From contig JAPPBY010000002.1 of the NCBI GenBank assembly GCA_026702615.1, positions 35,427 to 99,426 on the forward strand: a stretch of 64,000 bases of DNA. The letters run 5' to 3'. The DNA comes from Chloroflexota bacterium. Lineage in GTDB: Bacteria > Chloroflexota > Dehalococcoidia > Tepidiformales > Tepidiformaceae. Of this stretch, positions 34,597 through 43,993 are shown piece after piece (position 1 is the first letter of the stretch; each line of letters starts with the position of its first letter). Both the position numbers and the translations under genes were made by a program. The notes beneath the pieces were generated by a model. The model was given only the letters and a program-made list of their open reading frames with translations, searched no databases and had not been told where the DNA came from.

Positions 34597-36150
34597 GTGA
34601 AGCTGGTAACCGTGGAAGAGATGCGCGCAATGGAGCGCGCCGCCATTGAGGCAGGGACGAGCGAGGAGCAGCTGATGGAGGAGGCGGGGCTGGCTTCGGC
34701 GCAGGAAGCGTGGATGCTGCTGGGAACGCTCGAAGGGCGGCAGATCGTCGTGCTGGCGGGGCCGGGGAACAACGGCGGAGACGGGCTGGTGGCGGCGCGG
34801 CATCTGCACGACTGGGGGGCGGAGGTGGCGGTGGTCGCGCCACGCGGGCGTTCGGAGGACGCGAATCTTGAGCAGCTGACGGTGCGAGAAGTCGGAGTCG
34901 TGCAGGGGGAGGACATCGCCCCGGCGCTGGAGCGGATGCGAGATGCCGACCTTGTGGTTGACGCCCTGCTGGGGGTGGGGAAGGCGCGTCAGCTGGAGTC
35001 GAGTGAGCCGATCGGGGAAGCGCTGGCGGTGCTGGCGGAGGCGCGCGCTGGCTCGCAGCCGCCGAAGGTGCTCGCGGTCGACCTGCCCACGGGGCTGGAC
35101 GCGGATGGGGGCGGAGTCGACGACTTGACGGTGGCGGCAGACGTGACGGTCACGTTCGGGCTGCCGAAGGTGGGGATGTACCAGGCGATGGGGAGCGGCG
35201 TGGTGGGGCGGGTGCAGGTGGTCGACATCGGGATTCCGGCGGAGGCGATGGAGACGGCGGCGCTCGAGCTGATCACGTCGCGGTGGACACGCGAAGCGCT
35301 GCCCGCGCGGCCGGAGGACGCGAACAAAGGCACGTTCGGCAAGGTGCTGGTGGTGGGGGGCTGCTCGCGATACCGGGGCGCTCCCGCGCTGGCCGCAACG
35401 GCAGCCTACCGGGCGGGGGCGGGACTGGTGACGATCGCGTGCCCGGAGCCCGTCATCGCTTCGATCGCGGCGGGGGCGGCGGAGGCGACGTGGCTCCCGC
35501 AGGAAGCAGCGGAGGACGGAGGACTGACTGGCGAGGCGGCGGTGGCGCTGCGGCGAGAGTGGGCCGGGTTCGATGCGGGCGTGGTAGGGCCGGGGCTGGG
35601 GCACACGGGTGAGACACAGGCTCTGGTGTGGGCGCTGCTGCCGGACGCGTCGGAGGACGTGGGGGGAAGGGTGGTGATCGACGCGGACGCGCTGAACGCG
35701 CTGGCGGTCCTGGAGGACGGGGCGGAACGCACTCCCGCAGGCGCTGTGCTCACGCCACATCCGGGGGAGATGGCGCGGCTGCTGGGGTCGAGCGTGGCCG
35801 AAGTACAGGCGAACCGGGTGGGGGCGGCGCGGGAGGCGGCGGAGCGGTACGGCTGCACGGTGGTGCTGAAGGGGGCGCACACGGTGGTGGCGGACGTGGA
35901 GGGGCGGGCGCGTATCTCGCCGTTCGCGAACCCGTTGCTGGCGACCGCCGGCAGCGGCGACGTGCTCGCGGGCATGATCGGCGCGTACCTGGGTCAGGGA
36001 CTGAGCCCCTTCGACGCGGCCAGCCTCGGCGTGTACCTACACGCGGCGGTGGGGGAAGCACTGCGCACGGAGTACGGCGATGGCGGCCTGCTGGCGGGCG
36101 AGATCGCCACGCGGCTGCCGGGCGTCGTCCGGGAGCTCGGCGAGGGCTGA
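34597..36150 (+). CDS. nnr: Bifunctional NAD(P)H-hydrate epimerase / ADP-dependent dehydratase
   Basis: Repairs hydrated NADH and NADPH. The 517-residue fusion has an N-terminal YjeF_N epimerase domain (to about residue 215, with GPGNNGGDGLVAARHL and LPTGLDADGG) and a C-terminal ribokinase-like dehydratase domain (about 225-517, with VVGGCSRYRGAPALAATAAY, LTPHPGEMARLLG and TAGSGDVLAGMIGAYL). I prefer the GTG at 34597, which has AAGGAG at ideal spacing and gives the usual VKLVTVEEM start, over the GTG nine bases earlier. It follows acpS after 67 bases. Confidence 0.93.
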   Translation: MKLVTVEEMRAMERAAIEAGTSEEQLMEEAGLASAQEAWMLLGTLEGRQIVVLAGPGNNGGDGLVAARHLHDWGAEVAVVAPRGRSEDANLEQLTVREVGVVQGEDIAPALERMRDADLVVDALLGVGKARQLESSEPIGEALAVLAEARAGSQPPKVLAVDLPTGLDADGGGVDDLTVAADVTVTFGLPKVGMYQAMGSGVVGRVQVVDIGIPAEAMETAALELITSRWTREALPARPEDANKGTFGKVLVVGGCSRYRGAPALAATAAYRAGAGLVTIACPEPVIASIAAGAAEATWLPQEAAEDGGLTGEAAVALRREWAGFDAGVVGPGLGHTGETQALVWALLPDASEDVGGRVVIDADALNALAVLEDGAERTPAGAVLTPHPGEMARLLGSSVAEVQANRVGAAREAAERYGCTVVLKGAHTVVADVEGRARISPFANPLLATAGSGDVLAGMIGAYLGQGLSPFDAASLGVYLHAAVGEALRTEYGDGGLLAGEIATRLPGVVRELGEG

Positions 36151-36152
36151 TG

Positions 36153-36158
36153 TATACT
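36153..36158 (+). promoter_or_regulatory. Possible -10 box before fabF
   Basis: TATACT, one mismatch from consensus and rare in this sequence, lies 20 bases before the fabF ATG and just after the nnr stop codon. No clear -35 match is seen 16-18 bases upstream, so this is tentative. Confidence 0.3.
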
Positions 36159-36178
36159 CGCGCCCCGGCAGGGCAGGC

Positions 36179-37423
36179 ATGAGCAGACGCGTCGTCGTTA
36201 CCGGTCTGGGCATGGTCACGCCGCTCGGCCTTGACTCACAGGCAACGTGGGATGCGCTCCTCGGGGGGCGCTCGGGCGTGGGGCTTGTCACGCAATTTGA
36301 AGACGAGCGCTTCGGGGATGTGGTGGCGGCGGAGGTCAAGGACTTCGACCCGACCGAGTTCATGCAGCGCAAGGAAGCGCGGCGCGCTGACCGCTTCACG
36401 CAGCTCGCGTTCGTGGCCGCCGACGAGGCCCTGCGGCAGGCCGACTACGAAACGCCCGGCGACGATGGGCACCGGGTGGCGACGATCATCGGGACGGCGG
36501 TCGGGGGCGTGCTGTCGCTGACGCGCGAGGGGGAGGTCCTGCGCGAGCGCGGGCCCAACCGCGTGAGCCCGTTCCTGATGACCCAGATGCTGCCGGATAT
36601 GGCCTCGGGCCAACTCAGCATCCGGCTGGGGGCGAAGGGCGTGAACTTCTCCGTTACGAGCGCCTGCGCGAGCGGCGCCGACGCGATCGGCGTGGGCGCG
36701 GCGATGATCCGGCGGGGGGAAGTGGACGTGGCGGTCGCGGGGGGAACGGAGGCGGCGATCTCGCCGCTGGTCGTGGCGGGTTTCGCGGCGGCCAAGGCGC
36801 TGACGGAGTCGCGCGACCCGGAGACGGCCTCGCGGCCATTCGACCTGAACCGGGACGGGTTCGTCATCGGTGAGGGGGCAGGGGTGCTGCTGCTGGAGGA
36901 CGAGGAGCACGCGCTGGCGCGGGGGGCGCCGGTGCTGGCCGAACTGGCGGGCTACGGCGCAACAAGCGACGCCTTCCACGTGACGCAGCCGGCGGAGAAC
37001 GCTTCGGGGGCGGTGCTGGCGATGCAGGCGGCGCTGGAGGATGCGGGGGCGACGCCCGACGACATCGATTACTTGAACGCACACGGCACCTCGACGCCGC
37101 TCAACGACAAGTTCGAGACCCTGGCGGCGAAGCGCGTGTTCGGCGAGTACGCCTACACGCTCCCAATGAGCTCGACGAAGTCGGCGATGGGGCACCTGCT
37201 GGGGGCAGCGGGGGCGGTGGAGGCGGCGATCTCGGTGCTGGCGCTCCAGCACAGCGCGATTCCCCCAACGATCCACTACGAGACTCCCGATCCGGACTGC
37301 GACCTCGACTACGTCCCGAACACCGCGCGATCGGCGCCGCTGCGAGCGGTGATGACGAACGCGTTCGGGTTCGGGGGACACAACAGCTCGCTCGTCTTCC
37401 GCCAGCACGCACGCTCAACATGA
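36179..37423 (+). CDS. fabF: Beta-ketoacyl-ACP synthase II
   Basis: Condensing enzyme of fatty acid elongation, 414 residues. The catalytic Cys is in SVTSACASGADAIGVG, the first His in NAHGTSTPLND and the second in SAMGHLLGAAGAVEA, giving the Cys-His-His triad, followed by the glycine loop NAFGFGGHNSS. The ATG is after AGGGCAGG. In-frame codons further upstream belong to the nnr region and are not homologous. It overlaps recJ by four bases, an unusual partner that need not imply a shared function. Confidence 0.96.
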   Translation: MSRRVVVTGLGMVTPLGLDSQATWDALLGGRSGVGLVTQFEDERFGDVVAAEVKDFDPTEFMQRKEARRADRFTQLAFVAADEALRQADYETPGDDGHRVATIIGTAVGGVLSLTREGEVLRERGPNRVSPFLMTQMLPDMASGQLSIRLGAKGVNFSVTSACASGADAIGVGAAMIRRGEVDVAVAGGTEAAISPLVVAGFAAAKALTESRDPETASRPFDLNRDGFVIGEGAGVLLLEDEEHALARGAPVLAELAGYGATSDAFHVTQPAENASGAVLAMQAALEDAGATPDDIDYLNAHGTSTPLNDKFETLAAKRVFGEYAYTLPMSSTKSAMGHLLGAAGAVEAAISVLALQHSAIPPTIHYETPDPDCDLDYVPNTARSAPLRAVMTNAFGFGGHNSSLVFRQHARST

Positions 37424-39126
37424 CGGGAGCGGCGCAGCCAACCCCGCGCTGGAAGCTGCGCCGCGCATTCGCCCACCAGGAACGACTCCCCAACCTGCCT
37501 CCCGTCGTAGGCACGGTGCTGGCGGCGCGCGGGATCACGACGCGTGAGGCGGCGGAGCGCTTCTACAAGCCGCACCTGGAGGCCCGGCACGATCCGCTCC
37601 TGCTGCCTGGGATGGAGGCGGCGCTGCGGCGCACACGAAACGCGATCGACGCACGGGAACCGATCGCGTTGTTCGGCGACTTCGACGTCGACGGGGTGAC
37701 CTCGATCGCGCTCCTGAAGCTGGCGCTGGAACGGCTCGGGGCGGTCACCATCCCGTACCTGCCGGATCGCTTCCGGGAGGGGTACGGGCTGAACGTTGGG
37801 GCTGTCGACGAGTTGCGGGAGGCGGGGGCGGGGCTGCTCATCAGCGCGGATTGCGGCACGAGCTCGGTGGCGGAGGTGGCGCACGCGAACAGCCTGGGCA
37901 TGGACGCGATCGTGCTCGACCACCACACGGTGCCCTCGGAACTGCCGGCGGCGCTGGCGGTGATCAACCCGAAGCGGGAAGGGTCCCCGTACCCGTTCAC
38001 GGAACTGGCGGCGGTGGGCGTCTCCTACCGTTTCCTGCAGGCGCTGTACGAGTCGCTGGGGCGGGAGCTTCCGGAGCGCGACTTCCTCGACCTGGTGGCG
38101 CTGGGGACGGTCGTGGACGTGGCGCCGCTGGAGGACGAGAACCGCGCGATCGTGGCGTCGGGGCTCGGATTCATGCGGGAGTCGCCGCGGCCGGGCGTGG
38201 AAGCGCTGGCGTCGATCGCGGGCACGGGCGCCGACCGCATCCGGTCGGAGACGCTCGGGTTCGGGCTGGGCCCACGGTTGAACGCGGCGGGACGGATGAA
38301 ACACGCGCGCACGGCGCTTGACCTCCTGCTGGCGCAAACGCCGCTGGCAGCCCGGCAGATCGCGGAGGAACTGGACGTGCTGAACCGGCAGCGCCAGGCG
38401 GAGTGCGAGCAAGGATTGCTGGAGGCGGAGGCGCTGCTGGGGGCGAGTGACGACCCGCTGACGATGGTCGGGAGCGAGCGGATGCACGCGGGCATCATCG
38501 GCATCATCGCGGGGAGGCTGGTGGAGGCGCGGAGCCGTCCGGCGATCGTGTACGAGCAGGGTCCGGAGACGAGCCGGGCGAGCGCACGCACCTTCGGCGA
38601 TTTCGACATCGTGAAGGCGATCCGGAAGGAGTCGGACTTGCTCGTGCGCCACGGCGGACACCGGGCGGCGGCGGGCTTCACGATCCGGAATGAGCACCTG
38701 GACCTGTTCAAGGACCGCATCGTGAACACGGCGGCGGAGCAACTCGCGCCGGAGGACCTGCGGCCGTCGGTCACGATCGACGCGGAGGCGTCGCTGGGTG
38801 ACCTGTCGGGCGTCGAGATCCGGGGGCTGACGCAGTTCGAGCCGTGCGGTCACGGGAACCGGCGTCCGGTGCTGTTGAGCCGGAACGTCGAGCTTCGCGA
38901 TGCCCGCCAGGTAGGGTCGGACGGGAGCCACCTGAAACTGAAGGTGCGGGAGGGCGCATCGACGTGGCCCGGAATCGCCTTCCGCATGGGGGAGGCGGAG
39001 CTCGCCGACGAGATCGACATCGTCTACTCGCTCAGTCGCGAGTGGCGGGGGGACCGGATGGAGCTGGAGGTGCTGGATTTCGCGCCGAGCGCGGAAGCGA
39101 GGCCGCTGGACAGGCTCGGCGGGTAG
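37420..39126 (+). CDS. recJ: Single-stranded-DNA-specific exonuclease RecJ
   Basis: A 5'-3' exonuclease for recombination and mismatch repair, 568 residues. Metal-binding motifs of the DHH family are visible in order: GDFDVDGVTSIALL, ISADCGTSSVAEV, IVLDHHTVPSELPA, then DHHA1-like blocks including GFGLGPRLNAAGRM and the C-terminal HGGHRAAAGFTI. An OB-like region follows (QFEPCGHGNRRPVLLSRNV). The ATG overlaps the fabF stop (ATGA). Confidence 0.95.
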   Translation: MTGAAQPTPRWKLRRAFAHQERLPNLPPVVGTVLAARGITTREAAERFYKPHLEARHDPLLLPGMEAALRRTRNAIDAREPIALFGDFDVDGVTSIALLKLALERLGAVTIPYLPDRFREGYGLNVGAVDELREAGAGLLISADCGTSSVAEVAHANSLGMDAIVLDHHTVPSELPAALAVINPKREGSPYPFTELAAVGVSYRFLQALYESLGRELPERDFLDLVALGTVVDVAPLEDENRAIVASGLGFMRESPRPGVEALASIAGTGADRIRSETLGFGLGPRLNAAGRMKHARTALDLLLAQTPLAARQIAEELDVLNRQRQAECEQGLLEAEALLGASDDPLTMVGSERMHAGIIGIIAGRLVEARSRPAIVYEQGPETSRASARTFGDFDIVKAIRKESDLLVRHGGHRAAAGFTIRNEHLDLFKDRIVNTAAEQLAPEDLRPSVTIDAEASLGDLSGVEIRGLTQFEPCGHGNRRPVLLSRNVELRDARQVGSDGSHLKLKVREGASTWPGIAFRMGEAELADEIDIVYSLSREWRGDRMELEVLDFAPSAEARPLDRLGG

Positions 39127-39129
39127 ACT
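39124..39129 (+). promoter_or_regulatory. -10 element, leaderless start for Clp_N-like gene
   Basis: TAGACT, whose first three bases are the recJ stop codon, is followed by 6 bases and then the ATG at 39136. Confidence 0.4.
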
Positions 39130-39135
39130 CGGGGC

Positions 39136-39546
39136 ATGGCTGAGGTACGGCTTTCGGCGGACGGGGAGCTGGCGCTGGCCGAAGGCGAGCGGATGGCGGC
39201 CGACCTGAATGTCGCGATCGAGAGCGTCGAGTTCCTGCTGGCTGGGGCGCTGAGCGTGCTGCGCGAGGAGGGGCGGTCGGGGCTGCCGGAGCCGCGGGCG
39301 CTGGAGAACGCGCTGCGGGCGGTCCACGGCGAGGGGAGCACGCCGCTCTCGGACCGGGTGATGCCGGCGCCGAACCTGCGTCAGGCGCTGAACATGACGG
39401 CGGGGGCGCTGCGCGCGGAGGGCGGCACGACGATCGACGCGCTCATTATCGCGCGGGGCATGATCGCGTCGGGCGAGGTGAACCCGGCGTTCTGGGAGGA
39501 CCTGGGGCTGTCGGGGGAGGAGCTAGCGGGGCGGCTGGCGGGGTAG
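39136..39546 (+). CDS. Small helical protein resembling a Clp N-terminal domain
   Basis: A 136-residue all-helical protein. The second half (PNLRQALNMTAGALRAEGGT, then ALIIARGMIASGEVNPAFWEDLGLSGEEL) has the rhythm of a Clp R-domain repeat, in which a buried helix pair precedes a Leu-rich segment and a GLSxxxL end. The first half could be a second such repeat (VEFLLAGALSVLREEGRSGL). If right, it would be a stand-alone adaptor-binding domain. The resemblance is weak and the protein may be something else. Confidence 0.5.
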   Translation: MAEVRLSADGELALAEGERMAADLNVAIESVEFLLAGALSVLREEGRSGLPEPRALENALRAVHGEGSTPLSDRVMPAPNLRQALNMTAGALRAEGGTTIDALIIARGMIASGEVNPAFWEDLGLSGEELAGRLAG

Positions 39547-39550
39547 GGGG

Positions 39551-40456
39551 TCACTCAGGAAAGGGTTCGACAACCGCTTCAGGGGCCTCCCAAAAGCACT
39601 CAGGCAGTTCAACGATCTCAGCAGCCTCCCCAAGCGTCTTGGCCATCCAGTTCAAGTCGTAGCCAGCATAGGCAAAGGAGCGCCAGGTAGCTGTCCCGTA
39701 CCATCTGACAACTGACTGAACGAGCCATCGGTATTGAAGTTCTGTCATGCTTCGCTCGTGCTTAAACTGTTGCGTGCCGGCGATCCGAACAGCTCTTGTC
39801 GTCATGCCGCGTTGCCGGTACGTGCGCTGATGCTCTAGGCCTGAGAGGCTTCTATAAGCCTCCTCTGCATCGAGCGCACTCTTGACCACAGCCGTTGCCT
39901 TCGTGCTGATGGGCTGACTTCCGATATGGGTAATCCCGCCCGTCGCACGTCGCCTGACGTCGACCCCTATGTCCTCCGCTTTGGCCAATATCTTTCCGCG
40001 TTCTCCCTCCCATTGTGTGTCTTGCGCCTTCGCCAGTGCTGACGCTGGGCCATGCCTTGCCTTTGCTATCGCAACTTCACTCTTCCTGTCCTCAAAAAGT
40101 AGAACGAGGCTCCTAGAGAATCTCTCTAGGGTTGTGACGCCTGGATCGAGAACCCACGCGGCTCGGGCACATGCTTCAAGAACGGTTCGAGCAAGTGTGT
40201 ATGAAGGGACCACCATTACCCCGTCAGGCGAACCCAAAGTGAGGGACATGGCCTTCATATGTTGGCCCGCAGAGTCCAGAGCTGTCTCAGATTGCTCAAG
40301 AATTGTAGCGACAAGATCTTTGTCGCCATTCCGAGCTTCCGTTCCGGCTGGAGAGCTCGACATGTACGGGAAGAAGGATGCGCTGTATTTGTCAGGCACC
40401 TCTTCAGCTAGTCGAAGGATAGGCTGTCTAAAGCGCTCTACTTGCTCAGCATCCAT
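39551..40456 (-). CDS. Orphan gene of low G+C, probably horizontally acquired
   Basis: A 301-residue predicted protein that I do not recognise. It has a helical middle (YTLARTVLEACARAAWVLDP) and a C-terminal YRWLVQSVVRWYGTATWRSFAYAGYDLNWMAK region, both Trp- and Tyr-rich. The DNA is plainly different from its neighbours: the 60 bases at 39721-39780 are 53% G+C against about 70% around, and codons such as AGA, ATA and TTA-like choices are common. The ATG at 40456 is chosen (AGAAG upstream), although a GTG six bases earlier is possible. It sits alone between recJ and nadE, with no integrase or repeats seen at the borders. Confidence 0.65.
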   Translation of the reverse strand: MDAEQVERFRQPILRLAEEVPDKYSASFFPYMSSSPAGTEARNGDKDLVATILEQSETALDSAGQHMKAMSLTLGSPDGVMVVPSYTLARTVLEACARAAWVLDPGVTTLERFSRSLVLLFEDRKSEVAIAKARHGPASALAKAQDTQWEGERGKILAKAEDIGVDVRRRATGGITHIGSQPISTKATAVVKSALDAEEAYRSLSGLEHQRTYRQRGMTTRAVRIAGTQQFKHERSMTELQYRWLVQSVVRWYGTATWRSFAYAGYDLNWMAKTLGEAAEIVELPECFWEAPEAVVEPFPE

Positions 40457-40480
40457 TGCCACTTCTCGCGATTCGATTCC

Positions 40481-42184
40481 CTACCAGTCGCGGTAGCGGT
40501 TGGCGATGGGGAGGCGGCGGTCGCGGCCGAAGGCGCGGGGGGTGATCTTGACGCCGGGTGGGGACTGGCGGCGCTTGTACTCGTTGCGGTCGACGAGGGC
40601 GAGGATGTGGCGGACGGTGGCTTCGTCGAAGCCCATGGCGACGATCTCGGGGCCGCTCCTGTCGCCTTCAACGTAGGCCTCGAGGATGGGGTCGAGTACC
40701 TCGTAGGGGGGCAGGGAGTCGGCGTCGAGCTGGTCGGGGCGGAGCTCGGCGCTGGGGGGCTTGTCGAGCACCGACCGGGGGATGAGGTCGCGGCCGGCGA
40801 CTTCGTTGCGCCAGCGGGCGATGGCGTAGGTGAGCGTCTTGGGTACGTCCTTGAGGACGGCGAAGCCGCCGGCCATGTCGCCGTAGAGGGTGGCGTAGCC
40901 GGTGGCCATCTCGCTCTTGTTGCCGGTGGTGAGAACGAGCGCGCCGAACTTGTTGGCGAGGCTCATGAGGATGTTGCCGCGCTGGCGCGACTGGAGGTTC
41001 TCCTCGGCGAGGCCGGGCTCGGAACCGTCGAAGGCGTCGGCGAGCATCTCGAGCATGGCGGCGTGGGCGGGCTCGATGGGGATGCTGAGGTACTCGATGC
41101 CGAGGTTGGCGGCGAGCTCGGCAGCGTCGTCGCGGCTGTGGCCGCTGGAGAAGCGGCTCGGCATGGAGACGCCTGTCACGTTCTCCGGGCCGAGAGCATC
41201 GACGGCGACAGCGACGACGACGCTTGAGTCGATGCCGCCGGAGAGGCCAATGTAGGCACGGGAGAAGCCGGTCTTGGCGAGGTAGTCGCGGGTGCCGAGG
41301 ACGAGCGCTTCCCAGACCTCGGCCTCGTCGGGGAGGGGAGGGGTGTGAGGGCGGGCGGGCTCGGCGGGCGGGGTGAGGTCCGGCGAGAAGCCCAGGTCGA
41401 CCTCGCGGATGTCCCTGAGGTCGCTGGCTGTCTGGCGCTGTACGGCCTCGTCCAGGGCGATGTCGACAACGATGAGCTCGTGGCGGAACTGGGGGCCGGT
41501 GGCGATGACCTCGCCGTGGGAGTCGAGGACGATGGAGTTCCCGTCGAACACCAGCTCGTCCTGCCCGCCGACGACGTTGACGTAGGCGATGGCGATGCCG
41601 TTGTCGGCGGCGCGGGTCGCGAGCATGCGGGCTCGCTCGGCGCCGCGCCCGCGGTGGTAGGGGGAGGCGTTGATGTTGACGCAGAGCTCGGCGCCGCCGA
41701 GGGCCATGCCAGCGACGGGACCGTCCGCCTCCCAGATGTCCTCGCAGATGCTGACGCCGAAGGTGAGGTGGCCGGCTCGATACACCGGCGTCGTGCGTCC
41801 CGGCGCGAAGTAGCGCTCCTCGTCGAAGACGCCGTAGTTCGGCAAGAGGCGCTTGTGGTAGGTGTCGGCCCAGCGGCCGTCGACAAACACGGCGGCGGCG
41901 TTGAAGGGAGCGTCATCAGCAGGGTCGACGAAACCGACGACGGCGACGATGCCGTCGGTCTCGGGGGCGAGGGCGGCGGTGGCCTGGCGGGAGGCCTCGC
42001 AGAAGGAGGGGCGCAGGAGAAGGTCCTCGGGCGGGTAGCCGGTCACGGCAAGCTCGGGGAAGGCGACGATGGCGGCGCCGGCCTCGCGGGCGGCGGCAAT
42101 GGCTTCCCGGATGCGCGCGCAGTTGCCGTCGATGTCGCCGACGGTGGTGTTGAGCTGGGCGAGGGCGACTCGGCAGGACCTCAC
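40481..42184 (-). CDS. nadE: Glutamine-dependent NAD+ synthetase
   Basis: Makes NAD from deamido-NAD using ammonia released from glutamine. The 567 residues hold an N-terminal nitrilase-type glutaminase with the Glu-Lys-Cys triad (AFPELAVTGYPPEDL, DTYHKRLLPNYG, GVSICEDIWEA), then the synthetase domain with its ATP loop IGLSGGIDSSVV and LTTGNKSEMATGYAT. The frame is open further upstream but overlaps the divergent glgC. The GTG at 42184 is preferred because a TATGCT box lies exactly 6 bases before it. Confidence 0.95.
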   Translation of the reverse strand: MRSCRVALAQLNTTVGDIDGNCARIREAIAAAREAGAAIVAFPELAVTGYPPEDLLLRPSFCEASRQATAALAPETDGIVAVVGFVDPADDAPFNAAAVFVDGRWADTYHKRLLPNYGVFDEERYFAPGRTTPVYRAGHLTFGVSICEDIWEADGPVAGMALGGAELCVNINASPYHRGRGAERARMLATRAADNGIAIAYVNVVGGQDELVFDGNSIVLDSHGEVIATGPQFRHELIVVDIALDEAVQRQTASDLRDIREVDLGFSPDLTPPAEPARPHTPPLPDEAEVWEALVLGTRDYLAKTGFSRAYIGLSGGIDSSVVVAVAVDALGPENVTGVSMPSRFSSGHSRDDAAELAANLGIEYLSIPIEPAHAAMLEMLADAFDGSEPGLAEENLQSRQRGNILMSLANKFGALVLTTGNKSEMATGYATLYGDMAGGFAVLKDVPKTLTYAIARWRNEVAGRDLIPRSVLDKPPSAELRPDQLDADSLPPYEVLDPILEAYVEGDRSGPEIVAMGFDEATVRHILALVDRNEYKRRQSPPGVKITPRAFGRDRRLPIANRYRDW

Positions 42185-42190
42185 CGGTTC

Positions 42191-42196
42191 AGCATA
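42191..42196 (-). promoter_or_regulatory. -10 element, leaderless start for nadE
   Basis: TATGCT on the minus strand, one mismatch from consensus, then 6 bases, then the GTG of nadE. Confidence 0.5.
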
Positions 42197-42232
42197 GCCG
42201 TTCAGAGGACAAGGTCCGTCGGTCGAGGCGTC

Positions 42233-42238
42233 TACAAT
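42233..42238 (+). promoter_or_regulatory. -10 element, leaderless start for glgC
   Basis: TACAAT, one mismatch from consensus, then 7 bases, then the ATG at 42246. Together with the nadE box it forms a divergent leaderless pair within 63 bases. Confidence 0.5.
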
Positions 42239-42245
42239 GCGGGCC

Positions 42246-43532
42246 ATGCAGGACGTGCTCGCGCTGATCCTGGCGGGCGGGCAGGGCGACCGGCTCTCGG
42301 TGCTCTCGGAGCAGCGGGCGAAGCCGGCGGTGGTGTTCGGCGGGCAGTACCGGATCGTGGACTTCGCGCTGAGCAACTGCGCGGCCAGCGACATCGACCA
42401 GCTGGCAGTGCTGACGCAGTACCGGCCGCGGTCGCTGGTGAACCACATCGGATCGGGCCGGGCGTGGGGCTACGACACGCCCGACCGGCACATCGAGATC
42501 CTGCAGCCGTACCTCGGTCGGGCGGACATGGACTGGTACCAGGGCACGGCGGATGCGGTCTACCAGAACCTCTACCTGATCGCGCAGTCGCGGGCGGAGG
42601 AGGTGCTAATCCTCTCGGCGGACCACGTCTACCTGATGTCGTACCGGAACATGGTGGCCTACCACCGGCGACAACAGGCGGACGTGACGATCGGGGTGTA
42701 CTCGGTGCCGCTGGAGGAAGCGCACCGTTTCGGCGTGCTGGAGCTGGACGCGAGCGGGCGGATGGTCGACTTCCAGGAGAAGCCGCCTCAGCCGAAATCG
42801 ACGTGGGTGTCGATGGGGATTTACTGCTTCAAGCGGGACGTGCTGATCGAGGCGTTGCAGGAGGACTCCAACCTGGCGGCAAGCTCGCACGACTTCGGCA
42901 GGGACATCGTGCCGCGCATCTTCGGGAGCAAGCGGGTGTTCGGCTACCAGTACCTCGACTACTGGCGGGACGTGGGGACGATCGAGGCGTACTGGCAGGC
43001 GAACATGGACCTGATCGAGCGGTACCCGCCGCTGAATCTGGGAAATTCGGACGCGCCGCTGCGAACGTCGCGGGTTTCGCAGACGCCGGCGCGGTTCGGG
43101 GCGAAGGCGTCGCCGAGCGACGCGGTCATCTCGCCGGGGGCGCAGATCGACGGGGCGGTGGAGCGCTCGGTGATCTCGCCGGGGGTGGTGGTGGAGGAGG
43201 GGGCGCTGGTGCGGGACTCGATCCTCTGCCACGACGCCGTCGTCCGTTCGGGGGCGGTGGTGGACCGGGCCATTCTCGACAAGGACGTGGACGTGGGGCG
43301 TGGGGCGACGGTGGGGACGGGGGACGAAGCGGTGGTGAACCGGGAGCGGCCCGACATCGTCAATTGCGGCATCTCGATCGTGGGGAAGCGGGCGGTGGTG
43401 CCGGCGGGGATGACGATCGGGCGGAACGTCATCATCGGGCCAGGGGTGGAGGAGGAACTGGCGGGGCTGGACGCGGTCGAGTCGGGGGAGACGGTCCTGC
43501 CGGAGCAGATGCCGCTCCACCTCTTCGTCTGA
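42246..43532 (+). CDS. glgC: Glucose-1-phosphate adenylyltransferase
   Basis: Makes ADP-glucose for glycogen synthesis. The 428 residues hold an N-terminal nucleotidyltransferase domain (ILAGGQGDRLSVLSEQRAKP, then YQGTADAVYQNLYL, LILSADHVYLM and DFQEKPPQP) and a C-terminal left-handed beta-helix with hexapeptide repeats (SVISPGVVVEEGALVRDSIL). I use the ATG at 42246 because of the TACAAT box 7 bases before it. An ATG nine bases earlier with GAGG upstream is the alternative. The family signature for allosteric control by sugar phosphates cannot be judged from sequence alone. Confidence 0.94.
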   Translation: MQDVLALILAGGQGDRLSVLSEQRAKPAVVFGGQYRIVDFALSNCAASDIDQLAVLTQYRPRSLVNHIGSGRAWGYDTPDRHIEILQPYLGRADMDWYQGTADAVYQNLYLIAQSRAEEVLILSADHVYLMSYRNMVAYHRRQQADVTIGVYSVPLEEAHRFGVLELDASGRMVDFQEKPPQPKSTWVSMGIYCFKRDVLIEALQEDSNLAASSHDFGRDIVPRIFGSKRVFGYQYLDYWRDVGTIEAYWQANMDLIERYPPLNLGNSDAPLRTSRVSQTPARFGAKASPSDAVISPGAQIDGAVERSVISPGVVVEEGALVRDSILCHDAVVRSGAVVDRAILDKDVDVGRGATVGTGDEAVVNRERPDIVNCGISIVGKRAVVPAGMTIGRNVIIGPGVEEELAGLDAVESGETVLPEQMPLHLFV

Positions 43533-43533
43533 C

Positions 43534-43923
43534 GTGCGGCTCTTCAGCGTGGACGAGGCGCGGGCGCTGCTGCCGCAGGTGCGTCTCGTGCTGGAACGGC
43601 TGCGCGACGCGTTCGTGGAGCTACGCGGGTCGCGCGCGATGGAGGCAGCGCAGCGGCGCGCAGCGCTGGCGGACGGGCACCCGATCGCGCTGCCCCCGCC
43701 GGGGGGCGAGGCGGCACGGGAGCGCCACGAGGAAACGCTGCGGGAATGCATGGAACAGCTCGACGGCTGGGGCATCCAGTTGAAGGATCCGGAGCGGGGT
43801 CTGATCGACTTCCCACACGAGCGGGACGGGGTCGTAGTGCTGCTCTGCTACGAGCTGAGCGAGACGGAACTGACTTACTGGCATCCGGTCGAGACGGGGT
43901 ACGCGGGGCGGCAGCCGCTCTGA
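43534..43923 (+). CDS. DUF2203-family protein
   Basis: A 129-residue protein of the widespread DUF2203 family of unknown function. It starts with FSVDEARALLPQVRLVLERL, a helical dimer-like arm, and has the conserved C-terminal block GLIDFPHERDGVVVLLCYEL followed by YWHPVETGYAGRQPL. The GTG start follows the glgC stop by one base, so the two are co-transcribed. The His in YWHP and nearby acids could bind a metal. Confidence 0.85.
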   Translation: MRLFSVDEARALLPQVRLVLERLRDAFVELRGSRAMEAAQRRAALADGHPIALPPPGGEAARERHEETLRECMEQLDGWGIQLKDPERGLIDFPHERDGVVVLLCYELSETELTYWHPVETGYAGRQPL

Positions 43924-43993
43924 GCGAGGGGCTTACGTGGTGGTGGCCGGGGATTCCGTACAATCGAGGCAGCGATAGTCGTAGGGGTGAGCC

